Assembly (NCBI GenBank): GCA_965227035.1
Contig: OZ245724.1
Location: forward strand, 3,978,027-4,042,026
DNA: 64,000 bases
Source: CBDDFQ01 sp965227035
GTDB lineage: Bacteria; Pseudomonadota; Gammaproteobacteria; Burkholderiales; Burkholderiaceae_C
Reading direction: 5' to 3'
In this document: piece after piece, positions 51,536 through 59,430 of the stretch
Layout of the letters: each line of letters begins with the position of its first letter
Numbering within the stretch: position 1 is the stretch's first letter
Translations under genes and position numbers: made by a program
The notes under the pieces: generated by a model
Databases searched by the model: none
Told to the model about the DNA's origin: nothing
What the model saw: only the letters and a program-made list of their open reading frames with translations

Positions 51536-53131
51536 TTAACGGTATTTCATCTCTGCGGGCAGGATGTAGCCGTTCTCGAACAGAGTGGGTGCGAGTTGCG
51601 GCGAGTAAGCCACTGTGGCCGCGGCTTGCAGCAGCGGAATCGCCCAGGATTTTTCCGACGATTCGACGTTGAGCGCCTTGTACCCGGCCATGCGTTTCGC
51701 TTCGTCGGTCTCGGTCATGAGTCCATCGATGCGGGGCGACAAAGCCATGTCTTTCCAGGTCGCGAAGCGCAGACGCGGATCGAAAATGCGGCCGGCGTAG
51801 TTTTCCGGATCGCCAGTGCTGTTGGCCCAGCTGTACAACAGCGGTCCGGTGAGCTTGCCGTTCTGCGCGGCTTCGACGAGTTTGGCAGGAGTGGTTTCTT
51901 CGATGGTCGCTTCGATGCCGACTGCTTTCCACATTTGCGTGATCGCGCGTGCGACGTCGTAGTCGCTCGGGAACAGGCCGTTGGTGGACAGGAAGGTCAT
52001 CTTGAAAGGATTGCTGGGGCTATAACCCGCCGCCTTCATCTCGGCGATGGCCTTGTTCTTGTCAAACGGATATTTGAATTCGGGAACATACGATGGCGTG
52101 CCTTCGGGTGTCATGACCGACAGCGGTTTTGCGACACCGCCGTAGAACGCCTTGGACAGTGCTGCCTTGTCGATCGACAAATGCATTGCAGCGCGGATGT
52201 GGTCGTTCTCCATGCCCTTCACATAGTTCGGGATGCGAAGCATGTAGACCTCGGAGAACGGGTAGATCTTGGTCAGGATGCCGGTCTTCGATGCAAGGCG
52301 TTGTACTTCACGCAGCGGCAGTTGCGATGCGAACTGCGCGCGCCCGGATTCGACCAACGCCACGCGTGCTGCAGGTTCGGGAACGATCTGGAACACCACC
52401 TGTTTGATCGGGGGTGCGCCGCCCCAATATTTGTCGAATGCTTCGAGCACGATGCGCGATCCGCGTTGATGCTCGACCATCCTGTAAGGACCTGCGCCGA
52501 TCGGTTTGGCGTTGAAACCCTCGGCGCCAACCTTGGTGAAGTACTCGCGGGGAATGATGTAGCCGCAAAGAAACGCCAGGTAGATCGGGAATGCCGGTGT
52601 CGGCTTGGACAGCACGAACACGCCTTTGGTCGGCGATTGCACTTCGACGTCGGTCACGGTGTTGAGCATTGCGCCAACCAGCAAGCGCTTGTCGGCTTTT
52701 CCGCGCTCGGCCAGGCTGAACTTCACATCGTCCATCGTCATCTTGGTGCCATCGTGATAGACGATGTCATCGCGCAAGGTGACTTCGAGGCGAGTGGCTT
52801 TGGAGTCGGCCCACTTCCATTCCTTGAACTGACGCGGCTGCAGCTTGAGCTGCGCCGAATAACGCAGCGGCGAATCGAAAACCGATGCGTAGATCGCCTG
52901 AATAGTCGGAATCGACACTGCGCCCGGATCCCAGGTCGGCACATCGACCGGGTAGGCAATGGTCAAAGTGGATTTGTCGACGATCTGCGCGTTTGCCATT
53001 TCCCAGGGCAACAGGCCGCCGACGCCAGCGGCGAGCGAGCCCAACAGCAGACGGCGGCGAGCGGAGTCGTGCGAAGCGGTGGATGCATCGGCCTCGGACA
53101 GTTTGGTCGGTGAGCGTAGGGAGTCGGTCAT
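51536..53131 (-). CDS. Tat-exported ABC substrate-binding protein (SBP_bac_5, peptide/nickel family)
   Basis: 531 residues from ATG 53131. The N-terminus has a twin-arginine signal (SARRRLLLGSLAAGVGGLLP), unusual for this mostly Sec-exported family. The mature protein has LTIAYPVDVPTWDPG, a KLQPRQFKEWKWADSKATRL segment and AMHLSIDKAALSKAFYGG, typical of DppA/OppA-like receptors. No permease or ATPase genes are adjacent. It is divergent from the GntR/LLM monooxygenase operon and likely co-regulated with it through repeated operators in the 261-base gap. Confidence 0.9.
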   Translation of the reverse strand: MTDSLRSPTKLSEADASTASHDSARRRLLLGSLAAGVGGLLPWEMANAQIVDKSTLTIAYPVDVPTWDPGAVSIPTIQAIYASVFDSPLRYSAQLKLQPRQFKEWKWADSKATRLEVTLRDDIVYHDGTKMTMDDVKFSLAERGKADKRLLVGAMLNTVTDVEVQSPTKGVFVLSKPTPAFPIYLAFLCGYIIPREYFTKVGAEGFNAKPIGAGPYRMVEHQRGSRIVLEAFDKYWGGAPPIKQVVFQIVPEPAARVALVESGRAQFASQLPLREVQRLASKTGILTKIYPFSEVYMLRIPNYVKGMENDHIRAAMHLSIDKAALSKAFYGGVAKPLSVMTPEGTPSYVPEFKYPFDKNKAIAEMKAAGYSPSNPFKMTFLSTNGLFPSDYDVARAITQMWKAVGIEATIEETTPAKLVEAAQNGKLTGPLLYSWANSTGDPENYAGRIFDPRLRFATWKDMALSPRIDGLMTETDEAKRMAGYKALNVESSEKSWAIPLLQAAATVAYSPQLAPTLFENGYILPAEMKYR

Positions 53132-53194
53132 GGTCAGGATTTCGATCAAAGGGTTGATGAAAAAAGAATTGCAAATTTCTGAATGCACAATCAA

Positions 53195-53208
53195 TATACT
53201 GAATTCGA
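53195..53208. promoter_or_regulatory. Operator candidate, copy 1 (TATACTGAATTCGA)
   Basis: The 14-base word TATACTGAATTCGA occurs here, 64 bases from the binding-protein start, and again at 53324-53337, ahead of the GntR gene. The exact repeat in a divergent promoter suggests two binding sites of the same regulator. Confidence 0.55.
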
Positions 53209-53313
53209 TTTCGCAATGAAAGTGCTTTCGCGACTTTATTTTTGGTGCGTTATGCACCATAAGTGAGCATTTCCTGCGGTGGTATGTTTAAATCAACAGG
53301 TTTTTTGAGTAAA

Positions 53314-53337
53314 CAGTATTTGGTATACTGAATTCGA
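53314..53337. promoter_or_regulatory. Operator candidate, copy 2, with dyad CAGTAT-TTGGT-ATACTG
   Basis: The second exact copy of TATACTGAATTCGA (53324-53337) overlaps a 6-base-arm dyad CAGTAT-N5-ATACTG (53314-53330), centred about 70 bases before the GntR start. This suits autoregulation by the FCD-GntR protein. Confidence 0.55.
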
Positions 53338-53392
53338 AATGCTGTTTATGGGCCGGTTTTGGATCCTGTCAGCTTATCCAGCTTAATTATTT

Positions 53393-54157
53393 ATGGCAAC
53401 GACCCGCAAAGAATCGACCGTCCGCGTGCTCAAGCGCGAAGGCAATTTGAGCGACCGCATTTATGCGGAACTGCGGTCGCGCCTGCAAAAAATTCCCATG
53501 GGTCCGGACGAACGCCTGATCGATCTGGAGGTGGCCGAGCAGTACGGCACCTCGCGCATGCCGGCTCGCGACGCGCTTTTGCGCCTTGCCAACGAGGGCT
53601 ATCTCGTAGGAACCACGCGTGGGTTCGTGCGACCGGTTCTGAGCCTGGACGACGTCCGCGACATTTTCGAAGTGCGCCGCATGCTGGAGCCGCAAGCGAT
53701 TGCCAGCGTCGCAAAAACAATCGACGGTGAAGCTGCGGAGGCGCTCACCAAAGCAATTCTGCTGGCGCGCAAAGCCAATCTGGACAACGACGGCGAACTC
53801 ATGACCGAGGCCAATATGGCGTTTCGTCATGCATGGCTCAGCCGGGTTCGCAACAAGCGACTAGCCGACACCATCGCCCGCTTCGTCGATCACGTTCAAA
53901 CCGTGCGCCTCAAGACTTTGAGCGACGAGCAGATTCGTCGCACCGTGACCAACGGACTCGAAGGCTTGTACGAAGCCTTGATGACCCGCAACGAAGAGCT
54001 TGCGCGCTCCCGCATGGTCGATTTCATGATTTCTGCCGAAGAAGGTTTCTTCTTCACCCGGCAAGCCGAGATTCAAGCGTCCGAAGCCGCAGCATCTGCA
54101 TCGTCGAATGGCGCAGGCGGTTCGGGCCAATCAGTTCCACAGGAAATGTCTGCATGA
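53393..54157 (+). CDS. GntR family regulator, FCD domain
   Basis: 254 residues. Winged helix RIYAELRSRLQKIPMGPDER and DLEVAEQYGTSRMPARDALL. FCD domain with FEVRRMLEPQAIASVAKT and ANMAFRHAWLSRVRNKR. A low-complexity Ala/Ser/Gly tail follows the FCD domain. Its stop overlaps the LLM monooxygenase start (ATGA), so it is the first gene of that operon and its likely regulator. Confidence 0.93.
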   Translation: MATTRKESTVRVLKREGNLSDRIYAELRSRLQKIPMGPDERLIDLEVAEQYGTSRMPARDALLRLANEGYLVGTTRGFVRPVLSLDDVRDIFEVRRMLEPQAIASVAKTIDGEAAEALTKAILLARKANLDNDGELMTEANMAFRHAWLSRVRNKRLADTIARFVDHVQTVRLKTLSDEQIRRTVTNGLEGLYEALMTRNEELARSRMVDFMISAEEGFFFTRQAEIQASEAAASASSNGAGGSGQSVPQEMSA

Positions 54158-55248
54158 ACAAACTGCATCCGCTCAAAGGCCCGAATAAATTCAAACTCGG
54201 GGTGTTCTCGGCCAATGCAGACGGCGGGCTTGCCATTACCGATGTGGCCGAGCGTTGGCGCGCTCGCTGGGACGACAACCTCGCATCGGTCGGAATTGCG
54301 GATCGTGCCGGGCTGGAGTTCTTTCTTCCGATCGCTCGCTGGAAAGGGTTCGGCGGAAAGAACCAGGTTCGCGAATGGTCGTTCGAGACCTTCACCTGGG
54401 CCGCAGGTCTGGCGGCAGTGACCGAGCAGATCGGACTGTTCATGACGGTGCATGTGCCGCTGGTTCATCCGGTGTACGCCGCGAAAGCATTGGCGACGGT
54501 CGATCACATCAGCGGTGGACGGGCGGGCTTGAACATCGTGTGTGGCTGGAACCCGGATGAATTCGCGATGTTCGGCGCGAAGCTGAGCGACGACGCTTAT
54601 GGCCAGGCATCAGAGTGGCTCGAGATCATCGAGCGCTGCTACGGAGGCGCGCAACCCTTCGATTTCAGCGGCAAGTTTTACGACTTGAAGGGTGTCGTGA
54701 GTCGTCCGGCCAGCATTCAGGTGCCGCGTCCTCTCACGATGAACGCGGCGTTCGGCGCGCCGGGCCGCGACTTCGCAGCCAAGAACTGCGACTTCCTTTT
54801 CTCGACCTTTTCGGAAATCGACGACGGTAAAAAACATATCGACGACATTCGCCAGCGTTCGGCACTTCAAGGTCGCGAGGTCGGTATCTACACGGTGTGC
54901 CATGTGGTGTGCCGCGAGACGCAAAAAGAAGCCGACGAATACTACGAAAAATATGCGGTGACGCAGGCCGATCACGGCGCGGTCGATACGCACATGGCGA
55001 AGAAAAAAGAGTTCGCGAACTCGCACGACAAGAATGATTTCAACATCTATCGAAAACGTTTTGCCGGTGGTGCAGGCACCTTCCCGCTGGTTGGCACGCC
55101 CGAAAAGATCGTCGACGACATGATCAAGATTTCGAATCAGGGTTATGCCGGATCGGCGCTCACGTTCGTGAACTACACCTACGAGCTGCCCTTTTTCTGC
55201 GATCGCGTTCTGCCGCTGATGAAGCAGGCCGGCCTGCGGGTGGTCTAA
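54154..55248 (+). CDS. LLM class flavin-dependent monooxygenase
   Basis: 364 residues from ATG 54154. Bacterial luciferase-like TIM barrel: KLGVFSANADGGLAITDV at the start, HVPLVHPVYAAKALATVDHI, SGGRAGLNIVCGWNPDEFAM and FPLVGTPEKIVDDMIKISNQ. The layout is that of alkanesulfonate/dimethylsulfone monooxygenase and RutA-like enzymes, which use FMNH2 from a partner reductase. The flavin reductase gene is next (nine bases), so the two form a two-component system. The substrate may be a sulfonate, amide or cyclic compound. Confidence 0.92.
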   Translation: MNKLHPLKGPNKFKLGVFSANADGGLAITDVAERWRARWDDNLASVGIADRAGLEFFLPIARWKGFGGKNQVREWSFETFTWAAGLAAVTEQIGLFMTVHVPLVHPVYAAKALATVDHISGGRAGLNIVCGWNPDEFAMFGAKLSDDAYGQASEWLEIIERCYGGAQPFDFSGKFYDLKGVVSRPASIQVPRPLTMNAAFGAPGRDFAAKNCDFLFSTFSEIDDGKKHIDDIRQRSALQGREVGIYTVCHVVCRETQKEADEYYEKYAVTQADHGAVDTHMAKKKEFANSHDKNDFNIYRKRFAGGAGTFPLVGTPEKIVDDMIKISNQGYAGSALTFVNYTYELPFFCDRVLPLMKQAGLRVV

Positions 55249-55257
55249 GGAAAACCG

Positions 55258-55818
55258 ATGACCGCAGCAGCTCCCGAATCGACGCCGATCGAGACGCCGA
55301 CCCCGGCCCCCGAGGCGAAGGTCAAGTCGTCGGGCAGCCCTCGATTCAAGCAGGGCATGCGTGCATTGACGAGTGGTGTCTGCGTCATCGGCGCTTACGG
55401 CGTCGACGGCGCGCCTATTGCGATGACCGCTACTGCCGTGTCGTCGTTAACTGCCGATCCACCGTCGCTTCTGGTTTGTGTGAATCGCAGCGCATCGATG
55501 GCGCCCTCTCTTGTGAAAAGCAGGCGTTTCTCCGTGAACGTGCTCGGCGCAGACCAGATCGATGTCGCGAAAGCGTTCGGCGGACAACTGCCGGTTCGCG
55601 GGACCGGCCGATTCATCTACGGCAACTGGCATCGTGTCGATGACACCGAAGTGCCGCTGCTGACCGGATCGCGGGTGTCGTTCGAATGCGAGGTTTCGCA
55701 TGTGCACGATTGGGCAACGCATCACATCGTGATCGGCACCGTGCTCGACATTCACTTCTCGAATTCAACCGCCAAGTCGCTCGTGTATTCGGACGGCGCG
55801 TATCACGAAGTCGGCTAG
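55258..55818 (+). CDS. Flavin reductase family protein
   Basis: 186 residues. An acidic, Pro-rich leader of about 25 residues precedes the HpaC/flavin reductase-like split barrel: SGVCVIGAYGVDGAPIAMTA, TAVSSLTADPPSLLVCVNRS and a C-terminal HIVIGTVLDIHF segment. It supplies reduced FMN to the LLM monooxygenase encoded immediately upstream. Confidence 0.9.
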   Translation: MTAAAPESTPIETPTPAPEAKVKSSGSPRFKQGMRALTSGVCVIGAYGVDGAPIAMTATAVSSLTADPPSLLVCVNRSASMAPSLVKSRRFSVNVLGADQIDVAKAFGGQLPVRGTGRFIYGNWHRVDDTEVPLLTGSRVSFECEVSHVHDWATHHIVIGTVLDIHFSNSTAKSLVYSDGAYHEVG

Positions 55819-55871
55819 TCCTGGCAAAAGACACACCGAAGCCACTAGCCGAAAGCCAACAAGAGACACTT

Positions 55872-57473
55872 ATGTTCAACCCTGAACGACCCACACTCAA
55901 AGCGCGAATCGCACGTGGCGATTGCATCGCGCTGACCTGGCTCAACCTCGGGTCCGTCGCCCTTGTCGAAGCCGCCGTTCGCGCGAAGCCGGATGCAATT
56001 GTGCTCGACCTGCAACATGGTTTGTGGGAGCGCAAGGAGCTCGAAGCCGCTATAGGCATCGTTCCCGAACACATCCCGGTGATCGTGCGCACGGCAGAAA
56101 ATTCCGCGCTTGCAGTCGGCACTGCGCTCGACGCCGGCGCAGAGGGCGTGATGATCCCGCTGATCGAAACTGCCGAAGACGCGAAGCGCGCGATCTCGTA
56201 CGCGAAGTACCCGCCGCATGGAATTCGTTCCGGCGGCGGCGTGCGCCCGCTGATGAACTTCGGCGCCTACGTCAAAGGCTCCAAGGACATTGCAGTGATG
56301 CTGATGATCGAGACTGCAGAAGGTCTGGCGAATGCACGTGCAATTGCGGCGTATCGCGGCATCGATCTGGTCTTCATCGGCACTGGCGATCTGGCCCTGT
56401 CGCTCGGCACCATGGATGGCGATCGCGCCAAACATGAAGCGGCCTGCGCTGCGATCAAAAAGGCTTGCGACGATGTGTCGCTGCCTTGCGGCATTTTCAC
56501 CGGCTCGATTCAATCAGCTATCGACTCGCGCAGCAAAGGCTATGGCATGGTCGTTGCTGCTAACGATACCGATGTCGTGGTCAGCGGCTTCGCGCAAGCC
56601 AACGCTGCTCTTCGCGATGCGCCATCTGCCAAGACGAACAACGATTTTTACTCACCCAACGACACCCCCACTTCAAACAGGAACAAAGCCATGAGCACGA
56701 ACTTGATTGCCGATTTCGGCGCAGCTATCGCCGGTGGATCGATCCGCATGGTCGACTTGACCCACACGCTGTCGGAAGAATTCCCTGCGCTGATTCTTCC
56801 GCCCGAGTTCGGTCAGGTCTGGGCGTTCAAGCAGGAAAAGATTTCTCATTACGACGAGAAGGGCCCGGGCTGGTACTGGAACAACTTCACCATGGGTGAA
56901 CACACCGGTACCCACTTCGATGCACCAGTGCATTGGGTCACCGGCAAGGATCATCCGAACAACACCGTCGACACGATCAACCTGAAGACATTCATGGCGC
57001 CCGCTGTCGTGATCGACGCATCGGCAGAAGTTGCGAAGAACGAAGACTACGTGCTCACCGTCGAATTCCTGCAAGCGTGGGAAGCCAAGCACGGCAAGAT
57101 CCCGAAGGGTGCATGGCTGCTGTTCCGCACCGACTGGTCCAAGCGCGCCATGCCCGATGCGTATCTCAACTTCAAGGAAGACGGCCCACACACCCCTGGC
57201 CCTGCGAAGGAAACCGTCGAGTGGCTGGTGAAAGAACGTGATGTTCTTGGCTTCGGCGTCGAAACCATCAACACCGATGCAGGTCAGTCTTACGCCTGGC
57301 CCGTGGCATATCCCTGCCACACCCTCATGCACGGCGCGAACAAGTACGGCCTGCAGTGCCTGACCAACCTGGATCAACTGCCTCCGACCGGCGCGATGAT
57401 CGTCGCCGCTCCGCTGAAGATCAAGGACGGCTCCGGCAGCCCGCTGCGCGTGATGGCGTTGATCCCTGCGTAA
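55872..57473 (+). CDS. In-frame fusion: HpcH/HpaI aldolase + cyclase family (PF04199) domain
   Basis: One open frame of 533 residues. Residues 1-255 are an HpcH/HpaI-type class II aldolase (VLDLQHGLWERKELEAAIG, GAEGVMIPLIETAEDAKRA, LVFIGTGDLALSLG). Residues about 256-273 look like translated intergenic sequence rich in Asn, Ser and Thr. From Met274 a cyclase/kynurenine-formamidase-like domain begins, with its metal motif GEHTGTHFDAPVHW. A ribosome binding site (AGGA, 8 bases before the ATG at 56691) survives at the junction. Either two proteins are still made through the internal start, or a stop codon was lost. Both domains look intact. Confidence 0.85.
   Translation: MFNPERPTLKARIARGDCIALTWLNLGSVALVEAAVRAKPDAIVLDLQHGLWERKELEAAIGIVPEHIPVIVRTAENSALAVGTALDAGAEGVMIPLIETAEDAKRAISYAKYPPHGIRSGGGVRPLMNFGAYVKGSKDIAVMLMIETAEGLANARAIAAYRGIDLVFIGTGDLALSLGTMDGDRAKHEAACAAIKKACDDVSLPCGIFTGSIQSAIDSRSKGYGMVVAANDTDVVVSGFAQANAALRDAPSAKTNNDFYSPNDTPTSNRNKAMSTNLIADFGAAIAGGSIRMVDLTHTLSEEFPALILPPEFGQVWAFKQEKISHYDEKGPGWYWNNFTMGEHTGTHFDAPVHWVTGKDHPNNTVDTINLKTFMAPAVVIDASAEVAKNEDYVLTVEFLQAWEAKHGKIPKGAWLLFRTDWSKRAMPDAYLNFKEDGPHTPGPAKETVEWLVKERDVLGFGVETINTDAGQSYAWPVAYPCHTLMHGANKYGLQCLTNLDQLPPTGAMIVAAPLKIKDGSGSPLRVMALIPA
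56679..56693 (+). promoter_or_regulatory. Internal ribosome binding site and ATG of the cyclase domain
   Basis: AGGA at 56679-56682, eight bases before ATG 56691, sits inside the fused open frame. It would allow independent translation of the 260-residue cyclase (57473 end). It is what would be expected if the two genes were once, or still are, separate. Confidence 0.5.
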
Positions 57474-57501
57474 AACTGTACTCATAGTTTTGATGCGCAA
57501 G

Positions 57502-57536
57502 AAGCCGACGGCCGCATAAAGCATCGTCGGCTTTTT
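57502..57536 (+). terminator. Rho-independent terminator
   Basis: AAGCCGACG (57502-57510) pairs with CGTCGGCTT (57525-57533) around a 14-base loop and is followed by further Ts. It ends the LLM/aldolase-cyclase operon. Confidence 0.85.
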
Positions 57537-57587
57537 ACTTTCCGAAATCGAATATCCAGATAACCAGATAGCGAGCCTCAGCAGTCC

Positions 57588-58535
57588 ATGAAAGTTATCG
57601 AGTTGAATGAATACGGTCCCGCCGATGCCTTGCATCTGGCGGACATGCCTACGCCCAAGCCTGGTGCTGGCGAGATGCGCGTGAAGCTTCAGGCGGCAGG
57701 AGTCGCGCCTATCGACACCAAACTTCGCGCCGGGCTTTTGCAAAAGCATTTCGCGATGACGTTTCCCAAAGTGCTCGGACGCGATGGCGTCGGCATCGTC
57801 GATGAAGTCGGCGAGGGAGTGACCCACTTCAAGCCGGGCGACAAGGTCTGCCTGATGGCCGAGCCGTCGCAAAACGGAACCTACGCAGAAGGCGTGATTT
57901 GCAAGGCCGATCGCGCGGTGCCACGCCCGGGCAATCTGTCCTTGTTCGAGGCCGCGATCCTGCTCCAGCCAGCGCTCAGCGCGTGGATACCTGTCATGGA
58001 AACCGGGGCAGTGCAATCGGGCATGAAAGTGCTTGTGCACGGCGGCGCTGGCGCAGTCGGCAGCCTGATGATCCAGCTTTGCAGACATCTGGGCGCGCAC
58101 GTCACGGCCACATGTCGCTCCACCAACATCGATTACGTGAAGCAGCTCGGCGCACATGAAGCCATCGCCTACGACACCGACGACTTCACCCGACTGCGCG
58201 ACCTCGACATCGTGTTCGATGTCATGGGTGGCGACACCCACGATCGTTCTTACAAGGTTCTGCGCAAGGGCGGCCATCTGGTGTATCTCACCGCCGCGCC
58301 CATCGTCGATCGCGGCGAGGAGTTCGGCGTGAAAGTGAGCCGCGCCATGATCACCGAGAAGCCGTATGTGCTCAATGCAGTTGCCGCCTTGGCGAACGAA
58401 GGCGTGTTGAAGCCCCGGGTCGCGGGCGTTTATGCGCTTGCGGACATTGCCATGGCGCACAAAGAACTCGAGAACGGTCGCGTCACCCGCGGTCGTCTGG
58501 CCATCGATATAGACAGCAAAGGTGAAGCGAAATGA
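57588..58535 (+). CDS. Zinc-free MDR / quinone oxidoreductase-like protein
   Basis: 315 residues. The MDR fold is seen in the N-terminal GroES-like half (PKPGAGEMRVKLQAAGVAPIDTKL, GRDGVGIVDEVGEGVTHF) and the cofactor motif HGGAGAVGSLMIQL in the Rossmann half. The structural-zinc cysteine lobe is absent, as in quinone oxidoreductases. It probably reduces an enone or quinone with NAD(P)H. It overlaps the hydrolase gene by four bases (ATGA). Confidence 0.88.
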   Translation: MKVIELNEYGPADALHLADMPTPKPGAGEMRVKLQAAGVAPIDTKLRAGLLQKHFAMTFPKVLGRDGVGIVDEVGEGVTHFKPGDKVCLMAEPSQNGTYAEGVICKADRAVPRPGNLSLFEAAILLQPALSAWIPVMETGAVQSGMKVLVHGGAGAVGSLMIQLCRHLGAHVTATCRSTNIDYVKQLGAHEAIAYDTDDFTRLRDLDIVFDVMGGDTHDRSYKVLRKGGHLVYLTAAPIVDRGEEFGVKVSRAMITEKPYVLNAVAALANEGVLKPRVAGVYALADIAMAHKELENGRVTRGRLAIDIDSKGEAK

Positions 58536-59344
58536 GTAAAAAAGTCGAATGCCGCTATGTTCAGACCAGGTCAGGGCGTATTCACATCGCAACGGCCGGC
58601 GAAGGTTTTCCGTTGCTGCTGCTGCATCAGACCCCGCGTTCGTGGGACGAATTTCGCGATGTGATTCCGCTTCTTGCCGAAAAGTACCGCGTCATCTCCA
58701 TGGATACGGTTGGCTTTGGAGCTTCCGAGCCGCTTCCGTATGCCGACAACACGATCGAGCGCTGGGCGGTCGCCGCCTTCGACCTGCTGGATGCACTCGA
58801 AGTGGGCAATGTGGCAATTGCCGGGCATCACACCGGTGCAGTAATTGCCCATGAGATGGCTGCAAGCCAGCCAGAGCGAGTTTCGGCGCTGATTTTGTCG
58901 TCCTGCCCGTTCATCGACGAGGCCGGTCGAAAGGCGCACGATGGCAAACCGGTCGTCGACGACGTCACCCGCAGTTCGAACGGCAGCCATCTGACCGAGC
59001 TCTGGGCTCGCCGCCAGCAGTTTTATCCGGAGGGCGACATCGACCTGCTCGACCGCTGCGTCATGGATTTCCTGAGGGCGGGCAATCTGGCGGCGGAAGG
59101 GCACCGAGTAGTCTGGCGTTACGCTATGGAAAAACGAACACCGCTCGTTAAATCTTCTACACTGGTGCTCGCGGCGACCAAGGATCCGCATGCCTACCCG
59201 AATACTCAGAAGGTAGTGAACATGATTCCCGGAAGCCAGCTGATCGAGATCGAGGGGGGAATGGTGCCGATGCCGGACCAAATGCCCGACGCATTTGCTA
59301 AAGCAATCGACAAATTCCTCTCGGGAATTACATTGAAGGCATGA
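58532..59344 (+). CDS. Alpha/beta hydrolase fold protein with non-canonical nucleophile elbow
   Basis: 270 residues. Fold markers are LLLLHQTPRSWDEFRDVI (oxyanion loop, HQTP), DTVGFGASEPLP, and a core helix ending IAHEMAASQPE. The nucleophile elbow reads AGHHTGA (residues 97-103), so the Sm-x-Nu-x-Sm position that is Ser/Asp/Cys in normal hydrolases is His100. A Ser nucleophile is absent at the usual site. The protein could be a cofactor-free lyase or oxygenase or a decarboxylase-like enzyme, or inactive. Confidence 0.85.
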   Translation: MSKKVECRYVQTRSGRIHIATAGEGFPLLLLHQTPRSWDEFRDVIPLLAEKYRVISMDTVGFGASEPLPYADNTIERWAVAAFDLLDALEVGNVAIAGHHTGAVIAHEMAASQPERVSALILSSCPFIDEAGRKAHDGKPVVDDVTRSSNGSHLTELWARRQQFYPEGDIDLLDRCVMDFLRAGNLAAEGHRVVWRYAMEKRTPLVKSSTLVLAATKDPHAYPNTQKVVNMIPGSQLIEIEGGMVPMPDQMPDAFAKAIDKFLSGITLKA

Positions 59345-59430
59345 CTTATGCAACGCAATGGCGCCACCGTTCCATTGCATTGAGCTACGAAGAGTAATTG
59401 CGTGAGTCGAACCCACACTGAAAGAAGTCC

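Noticed and set aside
56673..58592. 639-codon minus-strand open frame
   Set aside because: It runs opposite the cyclase domain and the quinone oxidoreductase, crosses the terminator at 57.5 kb, and shows no domain. A shadow of codon bias.
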